DNA of 64,000 nucleotides from Anaerolineae bacterium (GCA_016926255.1 JAFGOY010000011.1:1-64000); one strand, 5' to 3'. Positions 51,613 to 61,217 are shown, numbered from the stretch's first letter. Made by a program: numbers and translations. The notes: generated by a model from the letters alone, not told the origin.

Positions 51613-52222
51613 CAGTCTTCTCACTTATCCACACATTCAGCAGATTTTCCAGTTCAAGGCCGGGCATAAACCGTACGGCTCTCATCCCAAGCGACCGCGC
51701 GCCTTTTACGTTTTCCTCGAAATCGTCGACAAAAAAGGCGTCTTGCGGTTCCACCGATAATTCGGTAAGAACGGCTTCGTAGGCTGCCGGGTCGGGCTTT
51801 GTGATCCCGATCTCAGCTGAGATTACCTGAGCATCGAACAATCCGCCAAGACCTTCCCCGGCAATGAGGTCAGCAAGGTCGGTGGTGTAGTTGCTCAGCA
51901 GGCCAACGAGCAGTCCCCGTTTTCGCATTTTACGGATCAGATCGACCAGCGAACGATCCAGGCGATCCCCGCTGTAGAAGTCGGCGCGGAGTTCGGATAG
52001 CAATTCGGGGGTCAGGTTCAGTTCACCGCCTACCCCATCCCAGTATACATCGAGGGTGATCTTCCCCTGCTGCGCCAGTCGCCAATGAGCGCTTCCGTGG
52101 ACAACCGATTCGACCGATCCACGCGCCAATCCCAAGCGATCATCCCAGGAAAAACGCGGTGTGTAATCTTCGGTACACATCAGCACCCCACCCCAGTCAA
52201 ATATGACGGCCAGATTTCGCAT
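51599..52222 (-). CDS. HAD superfamily phosphatase, tandem copy 1
   Basis: The 207-residue product carries F-D-W-G-G-V (motif I), L-L-S-N-Y-T (motif II), I-T-K-P-D-P and F-V-D-D-F-E (motif IV), i.e. the same subclass as the next gene. The two share the cap layout and seem to be a tandem duplication that has diverged. ATG 52222 (R-N-L-A-V-I-F-D-W) gives the typical start; an ATG 15 nt earlier is possible. First gene of a two-gene unit. Confidence 0.86.
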   Translation of the reverse strand: MRNLAVIFDWGGVLMCTEDYTPRFSWDDRLGLARGSVESVVHGSAHWRLAQQGKITLDVYWDGVGGELNLTPELLSELRADFYSGDRLDRSLVDLIRKMRKRGLLVGLLSNYTTDLADLIAGEGLGGLFDAQVISAEIGITKPDPAAYEAVLTELSVEPQDAFFVDDFEENVKGARSLGMRAVRFMPGLELENLLNVWISEKTDAIT

Positions 52223-52457
52223 AGTCCTGCATTCCAATGCACCAAAGCACGCGGCAGATTTCGTGTATTGCGAGAATGCTTCGTGTACTCATCCTTCACA
52301 TTACATTCACCATACCCCTCGATCCTGCCCCACCCCGGCTTTCTCTCCCGTATTTTACAGCCCCGGAGGATCAGAATCCAGTGGTAATGTGATCGTGTGA
52401 GCCTTTTGCGAGTTGTGCTATATTGAGGATCGATACAGAAGATTGAGAAAGATACGA

Positions 52458-53396
52458 ATGACATTCTGGCAGAGTAAAAAGGTTCTGGTCACTGGCGGGG
52501 GTGGGTTTCTCGGCTCCTATATTGTCAATGGGCTGCATGAACGTGGGGCGAAACAGGTGATAGTTCCCCGCAGCAAAGATGCAGACCTGCGTCAGCAGGA
52601 TGTGGTGCGCCGGGTGCTGGCCGACAGCTGCCCGGATATGGTGATTCACCTCGCGGCAGTGGTAGGCGGAATCGGGGCTAACGCCGCACAACCGGCCACC
52701 TTTTTCTACGACAACCTGATTATGGGCGTCACGCTGATGCACGAAGCCTGGGTGTCAAATGTTAAAAAATTCGTGACGGTGGGAACGGTCTGCGCCTATC
52801 CCAAGTATACACCGATCCCATTCAAGGAGGCGGATCTCTGGAACGGGTACCCGGAAGAAACCAACGCACCCTACGGACTGGCAAAAAAGATGCTGCTGGT
52901 TCAGGGACAGGCTTATCACCGGCAGTATGGATTCAATGCCATTTACCTGCTGCCCACCAATCTGTATGGGCCGGGCGACAGTTTCGATCCGCAGACTTCA
53001 CATGTCATCCCGGCGCTGATCCGCAAATTCGTCGAGGGACAGCGGTCGGGGGCCGAGTCGGTCGTGGTATGGGGCAGCGGCCAGCCAACCCGCGACTTTC
53101 TGTATGTTCGGGACGGGGCTGAGGCGATCCTGCTGGCCGCCGAACGATATGACGACATGGAACCGGTCAATATCGGGTCGGGGAGTGAAACCAGCATCAA
53201 GGACCTGGCGGAGATGATCGCCGGGTATGTTGGCTATGAGGGCCAGATAGTATGGGATCGAAGCCGCCCGGATGGACAACCGCGCCGTATGCTCGATATA
53301 CAGCGGGCGCAGGAGGGCTTTGGTTTCCAACCGCATACCTTTTTTGAAGAAGGGCTGCGTAAAACAATTGACTGGTACCGGGCCAACGGATTATGA
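52458..53396 (+). CDS. fcl: GDP-L-fucose synthase-like NAD(P)-dependent epimerase/reductase
   Basis: The 312-residue product has the Rossmann start [16 protein letters not shown], the catalytic Y-G-L-A-K (Tyr/Lys near 139 and 143) preceded by T-V-C-A-Y-P, and the [12 protein letters not shown] sequence, all like GDP-fucose synthase (Fcl/WcaG). The reaction would be GDP-4-keto-6-deoxymannose to GDP-fucose, but no GDP-mannose dehydratase is beside it, so another nucleotide-sugar substrate is possible. ATG 52458 is chosen after the A-rich GAAAG stretch; an earlier frame extension is not supported. Confidence 0.85.
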   Translation: MTFWQSKKVLVTGGGGFLGSYIVNGLHERGAKQVIVPRSKDADLRQQDVVRRVLADSCPDMVIHLAAVVGGIGANAAQPATFFYDNLIMGVTLMHEAWVSNVKKFVTVGTVCAYPKYTPIPFKEADLWNGYPEETNAPYGLAKKMLLVQGQAYHRQYGFNAIYLLPTNLYGPGDSFDPQTSHVIPALIRKFVEGQRSGAESVVVWGSGQPTRDFLYVRDGAEAILLAAERYDDMEPVNIGSGSETSIKDLAEMIAGYVGYEGQIVWDRSRPDGQPRRMLDIQRAQEGFGFQPHTFFEEGLRKTIDWYRANGL

Positions 53397-53493
53397 CGCG
53401 CCTTGATGTTCAGTGTCTTTGTGAGAATCCTGCCCAGTCGATATACTTCTGGTACTGTTCAACCGATCCCGGAAGCATATTGGAGATGAAAGA

Positions 53494-54153
53494 ATGAGTC
53501 GACAGCGGATCATCATCGTCGACGATCACGAGATAGTCAGGCTTGGGTTACGAACCCTCCTTGAACGCCATCCTGATTTCGAGGTCGTGGCCGAAGCTGG
53601 CAACGGGCGTGAAGCATTGGAGAAAATCCCGGTTTTCAATCCCGACGTGGTCGTGCTCGATATCCGCTTACCAGGGATGAGCGGCGTGGAGGTCTGCCAG
53701 ACGATCACCGACAACTACCCCGATACCAAGGTGATCATGCTGACGAGTTATGCCGAAGACGAGATGCTTTTTGCGGCTATAAGAGCCGGGGCTGCGGGTT
53801 ATGTCCTCAAGCAGATCGGCGGCGACGACCTGGTAGGGGCTATCGAGGCGGTGGGACGCGGTGAAGCACTGCTCGACCCCAGTCTGACGCAGCGGGTCTT
53901 CGAAGAAGTCCGCAAAGCACAGCGCGAAGAAGAAGCCTCGGCATTTGCCGAACTGACCAATCAGGAAATGCAGGTCTTACAGCTTGTATCGGAGGGCAAG
54001 ACCAACCGCGAGATCGCCGAAGCGCTCTATCTCGGTGAGGGAACTGTTCGCAATTACGTCAGCAATATTCTTGGTAAGCTGGGCGTTGCAAACCGGGCGG
54101 AAGCCGCCGCCTACGCCGTCCAGCATAATCTCAAAGATTATTTAACCTCCTGA
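53494..54153 (+). CDS. LuxR/NarL-type response regulator
   Basis: The 219-residue product has a receiver domain (acidic pocket D10/D11, phospho-acceptor D56, T and K in L-T-S-Y and L-K-Q) and a C-terminal LuxR helix-turn-helix (about 150-210; [25 protein letters not shown]). It binds DNA as a dimer after phosphorylation. The cognate kinase is not next to it. GGAG lies 9 nt before ATG 53494. It is followed by the convergent DUF971 gene. Confidence 0.94.
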   Translation: MSRQRIIIVDDHEIVRLGLRTLLERHPDFEVVAEAGNGREALEKIPVFNPDVVVLDIRLPGMSGVEVCQTITDNYPDTKVIMLTSYAEDEMLFAAIRAGAAGYVLKQIGGDDLVGAIEAVGRGEALLDPSLTQRVFEEVRKAQREEEASAFAELTNQEMQVLQLVSEGKTNREIAEALYLGEGTVRNYVSNILGKLGVANRAEAAAYAVQHNLKDYLTS

Positions 54154-54179
54154 CAACCAGAGAGTAATGTAGCAGGCCG

Positions 54180-54527
54180 TTATTGTTGTGTGCATTCAGC
54201 ACAGGGACAAATCCGCCGCAGGTATTCCCACGAGTAGAATCCCGAATCGTGCCCGTCGCTCCATACAAATTGCAGTGCATAGTTACCGGCAAGCTGCATC
54301 CCCTCGACCTGATATGAGCGAACCGGCTGCAAACTCAGCAGATCAGGATCGTGATCAGGCCCCATGAACTCGTGCCCACCCCGGCAGGTTGCACACGGGC
54401 AGGCTTCACGCAGTTCGTCAAGTGGATAGTGGCTGGTATGCCCGTCCTGCCAATCAATTTGCAGCTCGTGTTTTTCACGATTCAGCACAATGTTGGCCGG
54501 ACGAGGTTTTGATCGATTATCTACCAT
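54180..54527 (-). CDS. DUF971 domain protein (gamma-butyrobetaine-hydroxylase-like N-domain)
   Basis: The 115-residue product has the DUF971 pattern: L-Q-I-D-W-Q-D-G-H, Y-P-L-D-E-L-R, C-P-C-A-T-C-R and a C-terminal C-P-C-A-E-C. The Cys and His residues can bind a metal. The family also forms an N-terminal part of gamma-butyrobetaine hydroxylases and occurs with Fe-S assembly proteins. Start ATG 54527 has AAGGAG 8 nt upstream; an ATG at 54575 lacks this. Confidence 0.86.
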   Translation of the reverse strand: MVDNRSKPRPANIVLNREKHELQIDWQDGHTSHYPLDELREACPCATCRGGHEFMGPDHDPDLLSLQPVRSYQVEGMQLAGNYALQFVWSDGHDSGFYSWEYLRRICPCAECTQQ

Positions 54528-54632
54528 TGCTGTTATCTCCTTTTTGCAAAACCCCTGAGTTATTATCATGCACATCTGGGTTAAGTCTTAAGCCTGGGGT
54601 TACAGGGTTGAGTGTTTTTTTTATTTTGTATC

Positions 54633-54661
54633 TTGTGTAAGAAAAATATAGATGGTATGAT
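54633..54661 (+). promoter_or_regulatory. Candidate promoter of the BTAD regulator
   Basis: TTGTGT at 54633-54638 and TATGAT at 54656-54661, 17 bp apart, in an AT-rich divergent intergenic region. The leader before ATG 54737 would be about 70 nt. Confidence 0.55.
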
Positions 54662-54736
54662 GAGTGCGATCCTAGATTGCTCGTAAGAATGATGATCTGT
54701 AAATAGTATATGTTATGGTCCACAAGGAAGCATAAA

Positions 54737-56017
54737 ATGAGTCTCAAAGAGTTGGTTTATCCCTCAATCGAGACCCTGGCTGCTCACTACACCTCCAACA
54801 AGTTGCTCCTCATACACCCCAGCAGCCGATACCGGACCCTCCTCATTGCTGCACTGCTCGATTCGCCTCCCTGCCCCCTTTTTTACTACAGTCTGGGAGT
54901 GACGGATGTCAGTCTGGCACAACTGCTGACCGGTCTGGCTCACGATCTTGCCGATCAAAGCCCGACCTTTGGACGAAGACTCAATCAGGTGCGCAGTAAC
55001 TATCCTGATGACTTCGATCAGCTTGCCGCAGCACTGGCGGAGGATCTGGCGGAATTGAGTGAGGGCGATTATCTCCTCATTCTGGATGAATATGACCGGG
55101 CGGATAATATTCCAGAAATCCAAACGTTTGTTGAATATCTCCTTGACTATCTCCCTGATAACTGCCATCTCCTGATCAATAGTCGATCACTGCCCCGCCT
55201 CCCCTGGGTAGCTCTGGTAGCAAAGCATCAAGCCGTTGTGTTAAAAGATTCTCAACTGTTAACCAGCGGGTTTTATTCGGAAAGTTTATCGGAAAACCCT
55301 AATGTCGAGGTATTTGCCCTGGGGCCTGGTTATGTAATGGTTAATGGCCAGCATGTTACAACGTGGGAAGGTCACTTACCTCGTCTCCTTTTCTTCTTCT
55401 CGCTCGACCGGCCAATGGTAACCCGTGCGGATATTTGCCAAGCCTTCTGGCCTGACCTGCCCCTTGACCAGGCGGTAAATGTCTTTCATGTGACAAAGCG
55501 CCGTCTTCACAAGGCCCTGGGGTTCGATGTGTTAGTGCACAAGGGTGGACACTATCGCGTCAATCCGGCGTTGAAACTCCAATACGACGTGCTGGAGTTT
55601 GTCGGAAGTTTGGTCGAGGCACGTGGCGCTTCTGGTGAAGACGCGGCCCCCCACTGGCAGTATGCGATTGATCTGTATCGAGGTGACTATCTACAAGGCC
55701 ACGACGATCCCTGGATCGTCTCGCGGCGCGCCGACTTCCGTGAGGGGTATCTCGAATCACTCACCGAGATGGGACATATCCGCGCCGAGCAGGGCCAATA
55801 CGAGATAGCCCTCGGTTTGTTCTTACGAGCCGTTAGCGAAGCTGGCAACCGAGAGGATCTACACCGCGAAGTGTTAAAACTATACGGCAAGCTTGGACGC
55901 CGGGGGGAAGCTGCCGAACACTACCAGAATCTCATGATAGAACTGGAAGAACGCTATAAGATTGCCCCAGCGCCTGAAACGCAGGCAATCTACCAGGATA
56001 TAATCAGCGATTCTTGA
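54737..56017 (+). CDS. BTAD/SARP-type transcription regulator with degenerate MalT-like NTPase part
   Basis: The 426-residue product has three parts. Residues 1-180 resemble the NTPase domain of MalT/STAND regulators: a Walker-B-like Y-L-L-I-L-D-E-Y-D at 112-120 and the sensor-like N-S-R-S-L-P-R-L-P-W at 148-157 are kept, but the Walker A site reads H-P-S-S-R-Y-R-T (27-34), with no Gly or Lys, so nucleotide hydrolysis is doubtful. Residues 190-280 are an OmpR/SARP winged helix, and 285-426 a BTAD tetratricopeptide domain. It should bind DNA near AT-rich promoters. ATG 54737 has AAGGA 8 nt ahead. A strong terminator follows. The gene appears more AT-rich than neighbours. Confidence 0.8.
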   Translation: MSLKELVYPSIETLAAHYTSNKLLLIHPSSRYRTLLIAALLDSPPCPLFYYSLGVTDVSLAQLLTGLAHDLADQSPTFGRRLNQVRSNYPDDFDQLAAALAEDLAELSEGDYLLILDEYDRADNIPEIQTFVEYLLDYLPDNCHLLINSRSLPRLPWVALVAKHQAVVLKDSQLLTSGFYSESLSENPNVEVFALGPGYVMVNGQHVTTWEGHLPRLLFFFSLDRPMVTRADICQAFWPDLPLDQAVNVFHVTKRRLHKALGFDVLVHKGGHYRVNPALKLQYDVLEFVGSLVEARGASGEDAAPHWQYAIDLYRGDYLQGHDDPWIVSRRADFREGYLESLTEMGHIRAEQGQYEIALGLFLRAVSEAGNREDLHREVLKLYGKLGRRGEAAEHYQNLMIELEERYKIAPAPETQAIYQDIISDS

Positions 56018-56045
56018 GTCGTGTTAATAACTACGAGCAATCTGG

Positions 56046-56076
56046 CGCGCCCCAGTTTTATCGGGGCGCGTTTTCG
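56046..56076 (+). terminator. Terminator of the BTAD regulator gene
   Basis: An 8-bp GC stem CGCGCCCC/GGGGCGCG (56046-56053 with 56063-56070), 9-nt loop, then TTTTCG. Confidence 0.8.
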
Positions 56077-56109
56077 TTTGGCGGCAGGCTGCTGCGGGGC
56101 TTTACCGAT

Positions 56110-57366
56110 TTAGCTGTTCAACACTTCCTGATAAAGCTGCCCCACCCGTGCCCCGATCAGTTCCCAGTCGTACTGCTGGGCATACTCAACCGCCGCCGCT
56201 GACATTTCCCGCCGGAGTGTCGTATTTTCCAGCAGCAGACGGATTTTCCCTGCGAGTTCCTCCGGGTGACTGGCCGGGACGTGGAACCCCGTTACGCCGT
56301 CCTGCACCAGATAGGCCAACCCGCCGACCTCCGATGCGACGACCGGCGTCCCGCAGGCCATCGCTTCCAGGGCGACCATACCAAACGATTCATAGTAGGA
56401 AGGCATCATCACCATTTCGGCAGCGGCGTAATAGGTCGGGAGCATCGCCTGGCATTTTGCGCCAAGAAATGAGATGCACTTACTCACTTCAAGCTGGTCG
56501 GCCAGTGCCATCAGCCGGGCGAGTTCGGTCCCTTCTTCTTCGGCATCGTCCAGCGTTCCGCCGATGATCGACAGCCTCAGGTTTCCGGCACAGTCAGGGA
56601 TTTCCTCCTTGAGGATCGCCAGTGAGCGCAGCAGTGTTTCGACGCCCTTCAGCGGTTCGATCCGCCCCACAAACAGCAACATTTGTTCGTTGTCGGCCAT
56701 GCCCAATGCTTTGCGGGCTTCGTGGCGCGGCATCGGGCGGAAATGGTGAACGTTCACGCCGGGAGGGACTACCTGAATTTTTCGCATACTCGCGCCATAG
56801 AGCCACATCAGTTGGATGCGCTCGGCGGGCGTGGCAGCGATCAACAGGTCGGCTTGCTGCATGATTTGAGTTTCCACCTCGATTCGCAGAGGCGGCTCTT
56901 TCGCCCCATCGTCCTGGGCGATCCGGTTCTTCATCCTGCCCAGGGTATGGAACATTTGAATGATGGGAACCTGCCAGACGGTGGCTAATTTTGTCGCGGC
57001 TGCACCGGATAACCAGTAGTGACTGTGGATCAGGTCATAGTGGAGCGATTCTTTTTCGGCAAAGGCAAGCACCTGGTCGGCAAATTCAGGCAGGTAGCGG
57101 TAAAGCTCCGGCGGCGACAGATTGAGCGCCCCGCCTGCCGGGATGTGGATCACCCGCGCCCGGTCACCCAGGAGATTGTCGTCCAGATGCGGCGTGCAGG
57201 GGTCCTGCGCACAGGTAAAGACATCGACATCGATACCACGCCGCCCCAATTCAGCCCCCAACTCGCGGACGTAGACATTCATCCCGCCGGTTTTTTTACC
57301 GCCCAGACTTGCCAGCGGGCAGGTGTGGACACTTAACATGGCAACACGTAACGGTCGGTTGGACAA
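56110..57366 (-). CDS. GT4 family glycosyltransferase (MshA-like)
   Basis: The 418-residue product is a GT-B retaining enzyme: N-terminal G-G-x-N-V-Y-V-R-E-L (about 27-36), H-S-H-Y-W-L-S-G near 113, and the C-domain with V-G-R-I-E-P-L-K-G-V-E and the E-S-F-G-M-V-A-L-E-A-M-A-C-G-T-P nucleotide-sugar site near 325-340. It most resembles MshA and sucrose-phosphate-synthase-like transferases. The acceptor is undefined. It probably works with the downstream acetyltransferase-like gene, which is 18 bp away on the same strand. Confidence 0.88.
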   Translation of the reverse strand: MSNRPLRVAMLSVHTCPLASLGGKKTGGMNVYVRELGAELGRRGIDVDVFTCAQDPCTPHLDDNLLGDRARVIHIPAGGALNLSPPELYRYLPEFADQVLAFAEKESLHYDLIHSHYWLSGAAATKLATVWQVPIIQMFHTLGRMKNRIAQDDGAKEPPLRIEVETQIMQQADLLIAATPAERIQLMWLYGASMRKIQVVPPGVNVHHFRPMPRHEARKALGMADNEQMLLFVGRIEPLKGVETLLRSLAILKEEIPDCAGNLRLSIIGGTLDDAEEEGTELARLMALADQLEVSKCISFLGAKCQAMLPTYYAAAEMVMMPSYYESFGMVALEAMACGTPVVASEVGGLAYLVQDGVTGFHVPASHPEELAGKIRLLLENTTLRREMSAAAVEYAQQYDWELIGARVGQLYQEVLNS

Positions 57367-57384
57367 GGGAATCCCTCTCAGCCT

Positions 57385-58392
57385 CTACCGGTGAACGGAA
57401 ATGCGATAGATCGACGTGTCTCTGGCACCCATCCGATACTTGTATATCTCGTCCCCGCGCAGGAAATCGTAACGGGCCAGCCCCTTATCAATCGAGGCTT
57501 CGATGCTGTAAGTCGACAGGACAATTCCGGCGCTCAACCCGGCGAAATCAGAGGGGGCAAGGCCGGAGTTGTAGAGCATCATCCGATCCTGGTAAGCGAA
57601 CTGCCACATCGCCGCCGCCTTCTGACCCTCGACCGTCAGGAACAGCAAATCAAGCAGCCCCTGATCAAACAATGCCTGCCCCATCTCGTGGAAGAATTCC
57701 CGGTGTCCGGGTTCTTTCAGAAATGCGGCTTTCTCGGGCGTGCTAAGCGCCATCAATTCGAGGAAGTCGACGATCTCCGATTCGAGATCATGCCCTGCCC
57801 CGACGACATACCAGGATATATCCTGAGCCTCGGCACGACGGCGCTTGCGGCGCAGCTCGTGGCGCTGCTTCTTGTCGATTGCCCCCAGGTAGTCCTCGAA
57901 GCTGCCGGGGAGATCGAGCACCGGGCAGACTTCCTGTACCTCCTCTGCGACGGCCAATCCGTGTGCCCTGGCGAGATCGGGAAACAGGGTTCTGGTGGGC
58001 GAGTCTTCCGGAACGTTGCACAACTCGATACTGTCCCAGGTGGGGGCATCACCGGAGAGAAGAAAATCGAGCAGGGTGTTGAAAACAGGTTCTTCGGCTC
58101 CCGGCGCGGTGACGATCTCCAGGTAATCGGTCACATCCTCACTGCCGACGATGTTGATCACCCGCTGGCCGTCCCGTTCAGCGATAAACCACGAGCCAAC
58201 GCCGCGCAGCGCCCCGCCGTCGTCACGGACGGTGACGACCGCGAGATCGCCTTCGTGAAGATACTTCCACCAGATGCGCTGCCAGTCGGGTCGCATGAAG
58301 AAGCTCGTCGAGCGTGTTGGAGAAAGCAGATCGTTCCATTCATCGGCAAGCGTGTCAAATATTTCGTCAGACGTGTGGTATTCCGCGATCAC
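57385..58392 (-). CDS. CelD/BcsL-type (FemAB-like) acetyltransferase
   Basis: The 335-residue product matches the GNAT_6 (CelD) fold: N-terminal half with F-F-M-R-P-D-W-Q-R-I-W-W-K-Y, then a central D-x-x-x-x-x-I-D-K-K-Q-R-H-E-L-R-R-K-R-R helix near 190 (typical for this family), E-x-F-x-x-M-G near 250 and C-terminal G-L-A-R-Y-D-F-L-R-G-D-E-I-Y-K. Members modify polysaccharides or envelope substrates. Located upstream of the GT4 gene and likely in one transcript with it. No membrane segment. Confidence 0.85.
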   Translation of the reverse strand: MIAEYHTSDEIFDTLADEWNDLLSPTRSTSFFMRPDWQRIWWKYLHEGDLAVVTVRDDGGALRGVGSWFIAERDGQRVINIVGSEDVTDYLEIVTAPGAEEPVFNTLLDFLLSGDAPTWDSIELCNVPEDSPTRTLFPDLARAHGLAVAEEVQEVCPVLDLPGSFEDYLGAIDKKQRHELRRKRRRAEAQDISWYVVGAGHDLESEIVDFLELMALSTPEKAAFLKEPGHREFFHEMGQALFDQGLLDLLFLTVEGQKAAAMWQFAYQDRMMLYNSGLAPSDFAGLSAGIVLSTYSIEASIDKGLARYDFLRGDEIYKYRMGARDTSIYRISVHR

Positions 58393-58475
58393 AGGTTTTT
58401 TTCCTTGCTGGGGAAAAGAGAAGTCAGTGTTTAGATTCTACAGAGTTGCCGGATGGATTCGCAAACGAAAACAGA

Positions 58476-58919
58476 TCAAAACGGCGGTGGGCTATCGAAG
58501 AAAAGCGACCACCAGATTTGCGGCGGCGTCAGCGGAGTCTGCGGTTGAGCGACGGGGACTTCCTCGACCGGGGCCACCGGTTCGGTGTACAGGGGGATCA
58601 CCAGCTTTTCACCGTCTTTGACCATCTTACCTTCATCGTGCGCCCAGGCTTCGACATAAGCCTGGCTTGCATAGTAGGCTTTGTCGGTTTCAAGCTGCTG
58701 CTGCTCGTCCAGAAGTGTCTCGATCTCGGTTTCAAGACTGCGCTGTTCGGCGACCTTCTGCTGGCCTTCGACGATGCGCTGGGAGAAGTCGATGATCAGG
58801 CGCCCGCCAACGACGACCAGGGCGATCAGGATGATCTGCCAGTTGGTCAACCGCAATCGCTGAAAAGGAGACTTTCGCGGTTCGGGCTGAGATTCGGGTG
58901 ACGTTTGAGCATCGGCCAC
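58476..58919 (-). CDS. Septum formation initiator-like protein (DivIC/FtsB family)
   Basis: The 147-residue product has a polar N-tail, one membrane segment (about 27-43), a coiled-coil region (about 50-85) and then the Y-x-x-x-x-A-Y-V-E-A-W-A-x-x-x-G-K-M-V-K-x-G-E-x-L-V pattern of DivIC/FtsB, with a Pro-rich tail. It would act in the divisome with FtsL and FtsQ, consistent with the ftsW gene of this window being a SEDS partner. The start at 58919 and the terminator at 58937 separate it from tRNA-Leu(CAG). Confidence 0.82.
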   Translation of the reverse strand: MADAQTSPESQPEPRKSPFQRLRLTNWQIILIALVVVGGRLIIDFSQRIVEGQQKVAEQRSLETEIETLLDEQQQLETDKAYYASQAYVEAWAHDEGKMVKDGEKLVIPLYTEPVAPVEEVPVAQPQTPLTPPQIWWSLFFDSPPPF

Positions 58920-58936
58920 AGGAGCTATCCTAAGAC

Positions 58937-58960
58937 AAAAGGCCGGGTATGAACCCAGCC
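58937..58960 (-). terminator. Terminator of tRNA-Leu(CAG)
   Basis: On the minus strand GGC-T-GGGT (loop TCAT) ACCC-G-GCC, then TTTTG. Confidence 0.75.
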
Positions 58961-58973
58961 TGCTTCACTGCTA

Positions 58974-59058
58974 TGCCGAAGGTGGGAGTTGAACCCACAC
59001 GGGCGTAATGCCCACTACGCCCTGAACGTAGCGCGTCTGCCTATTCCGCCACTTCGGC
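58974..59058 (-). tRNA. tRNA-Leu, anticodon CAG
   Basis: Read on the minus strand, GCCGAAG (59058-59052) pairs with CTTCGGC (58981-58975), discriminator A. The anticodon stem CTACG/CGTAG encloses TTCAGGG, anticodon CAG. A long variable arm (GTGGGCATTACGCCC-type stem) fits class II Leu. CCA is not encoded. Confidence 0.94.
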
Positions 59059-59070
59059 TTCACAGTCGAT

Positions 59071-59098
59071 ATTGTACACGCAAGAGGGTGTTTGTCAA
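59071..59098 (-). promoter_or_regulatory. Promoter of tRNA-Leu(CAG)
   Basis: On the minus strand TTGACA (59098-59093) and TACAAT (59076-59071) lie 16 bp apart, 12 bp before the tRNA. Confidence 0.8.
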
Positions 59099-59270
59099 GG
59101 TTAAAATCTCGTATCAGGGAGAAAACAATCAGAGGAAGAGTCGGGCGGTTGTCGATGGACGGCTGTCGAACCGTCTGTTAAAGCACCGTGCAGGCGATAT
59201 AATTGCCTATTATAAACGTTTTCACTTTCATACTCGCTCGCCGTGTCTCATTCCGAAATGGACAACATGC

Positions 59271-61217
59271 ATGGAAAAACGCGACTCGTGGTGGCAGTCA
59301 CTTCAAAACAAATTAGGTCCTGGCAAAACAAAATGGGTTACGATCCTGGCTTTTGCTGTTGGATTCATTTTCCTGAGTTCCACGATCCTTGGGGCAGTGC
59401 TCCCGATCCTTCAGAAGCCCACCGACGAAGCCAGTGTCCTGCCAACACCTTCGGCACAGGATTACCTGGAAACCTGCCGGGAGGCCAATGATCAGGGCGA
59501 TCCGGAGACGGCGCTACTGGCCTGCAATCATGCGCTCTCGCTTGAGCCCGCGCTGGCCGAAGCCTACATGCTGCGCGGGTTGGCTCATGGAAAGCTTGGC
59601 GATGGCGATCAGTCGCTGGCCGATCTGGACAGATCAATCGAACTCGACTTGAACAATGCCGAGGCATATTATCACCGGGCACACCTGTATGTCGTTCTGG
59701 GAGATAACAATCTGGCGCTCATTGATTACAATCAAGCCATTGAACTCGATCCGGACTTTGCCGGGGCATATTTCGAGCGGGGTTTGCTGAGAATGGATAC
59801 CGGCAGCCTTGAGGGTGCCCTGGCTGATTTCGACCAGACTCTGGCGCTCGACGATCAGAACTCCGACGCTTACTACCGTCGCGGTGTGCTCTATATGCGA
59901 AAAGGCGAGATGGAACCGGCCATTGAAGATCTGACGCATGCTATCGAACTGCTGCCGGATACAGCCGAACCTTACTTTACACGGGCCAATGCTTACTATG
60001 CCCAGGGACAATACGACGCGGCAGTTGCTGATTATTCCCGCGTGCTCGATCTCGATCCGGATCATGCTGCCGCTTATGCCAACCGGGGAATCTGCTATCT
60101 TCGCCTTGAAGATTACGAGGCGGCGATTGCCGACTTTGACGCCGTGCTCGAACGCGACCCAACTGATGTGGTATCGCTCAATAATCGGGGGCTGGCTCAC
60201 TCTGACCTGGGTAATTACGAACAGGCGCTGTCCGACTACTCACAGGCAGTCAACCTGGATCCGGGTTATATAGACTCGCTTGAAAACCGGGCTTTGCTTT
60301 ACTATTCCCTCGGAGAGTTCGAATCCGCGCTGGCCGATTGGAATGCGGTGCTCTCCCTCGATCCGAAATACGTAACTGGCTATTATTCTCGCGGACAGGT
60401 GCGCCTCCAGTTGGACGACACAGAAGGGGCCATTGAAGACTGGTCTCAAGCGCTCACCCTCAATTCCGAATTCACCGATGCCTATTTTCAACGGGCGAAT
60501 GCCTACTATGAGCAGGAGGAGGTCGATCTGGCGATCGCCGACTGGCTAACGGTGAATGAACTTGCCCCCGATTTCGCCGATGCGTATTACAATATCGGCA
60601 TGGCCTGCATTATCAAAGGGGAGATGGAAAGCGCCATTGGTTATTTCGAACAGGTGCTTGCACTCGATCCGGAGATGGCACAAGCTTACTATAATCGGGC
60701 AAATGTCTATAACGCGCTTGGCGAATATGATCAGGCGATTGCCGATTACAACCGTGCGGCAGAACTGCTACCCGATGAGCCGCTGGTGTTTTATAACCGG
60801 GCAAACGTCTACTATACAAAGGGTGATTTCGATGCCGCTCTGGCTGACTACAATCAGGTGCTCAGCCTGGACGAGTCGTTTTCTCTGGCCTACTATGGGC
60901 AGGCCAACATCCATTTCAGCCAGGGAGATTATCAGCAGGCGATTGGTGAGTATACCCAGGTGCTTGATATCGACCCTGAGTTTGTGCTGGCTTTCTTCAA
61001 CCGGGCAACCAGCTACCTTTATATAGGGAATCTTTCAGAGGCGTTGTTTGATTACCGCCGCGTTCTCGAACTCAGCGATGATCCTATACTGGTCACCCGT
61101 GCCGGGCAGGCGTGTGAGGTGATCGAGGAGGCACTGGCCGAGGGGAATGAGGAGATAACCCCGGAAGACGAACTGGTTTCGACACCCGTTCCGGAACCAG
61201 CCCTCGATTCTCGGTAG
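59271..61217 (+). CDS. Membrane-anchored tetratricopeptide repeat protein
   Basis: The 648-residue product (start ATG 59271) has one membrane segment (about 22-42), then a continuous array of about 16 TPR units of 34 residues (about 55-615), with A-Y-x-x-R-G/A-x-x-Y and G-D-x-x-x-A-L/I-x-D-x/W-x-x-x-L-x-L-D-P patterns. TPR arrays hold proteins together; no other domain is seen, and the tail is acidic and Pro/Thr-rich. An open frame extends to 58989 but crosses tRNA-Leu and is rejected. A TATAAT at 59198-59203 is a plausible -10. It precedes the secreted repeat protein. Confidence 0.85.
   Translation: MEKRDSWWQSLQNKLGPGKTKWVTILAFAVGFIFLSSTILGAVLPILQKPTDEASVLPTPSAQDYLETCREANDQGDPETALLACNHALSLEPALAEAYMLRGLAHGKLGDGDQSLADLDRSIELDLNNAEAYYHRAHLYVVLGDNNLALIDYNQAIELDPDFAGAYFERGLLRMDTGSLEGALADFDQTLALDDQNSDAYYRRGVLYMRKGEMEPAIEDLTHAIELLPDTAEPYFTRANAYYAQGQYDAAVADYSRVLDLDPDHAAAYANRGICYLRLEDYEAAIADFDAVLERDPTDVVSLNNRGLAHSDLGNYEQALSDYSQAVNLDPGYIDSLENRALLYYSLGEFESALADWNAVLSLDPKYVTGYYSRGQVRLQLDDTEGAIEDWSQALTLNSEFTDAYFQRANAYYEQEEVDLAIADWLTVNELAPDFADAYYNIGMACIIKGEMESAIGYFEQVLALDPEMAQAYYNRANVYNALGEYDQAIADYNRAAELLPDEPLVFYNRANVYYTKGDFDAALADYNQVLSLDESFSLAYYGQANIHFSQGDYQQAIGEYTQVLDIDPEFVLAFFNRATSYLYIGNLSEALFDYRRVLELSDDPILVTRAGQACEVIEEALAEGNEEITPEDELVSTPVPEPALDSR

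Noticed and set aside
58989-59270. 5' extension of the TPR gene
   Set aside because: The frame is open but runs through the tRNA-Leu(CAG) gene and its promoter; the membrane segment fits a start at 59271.
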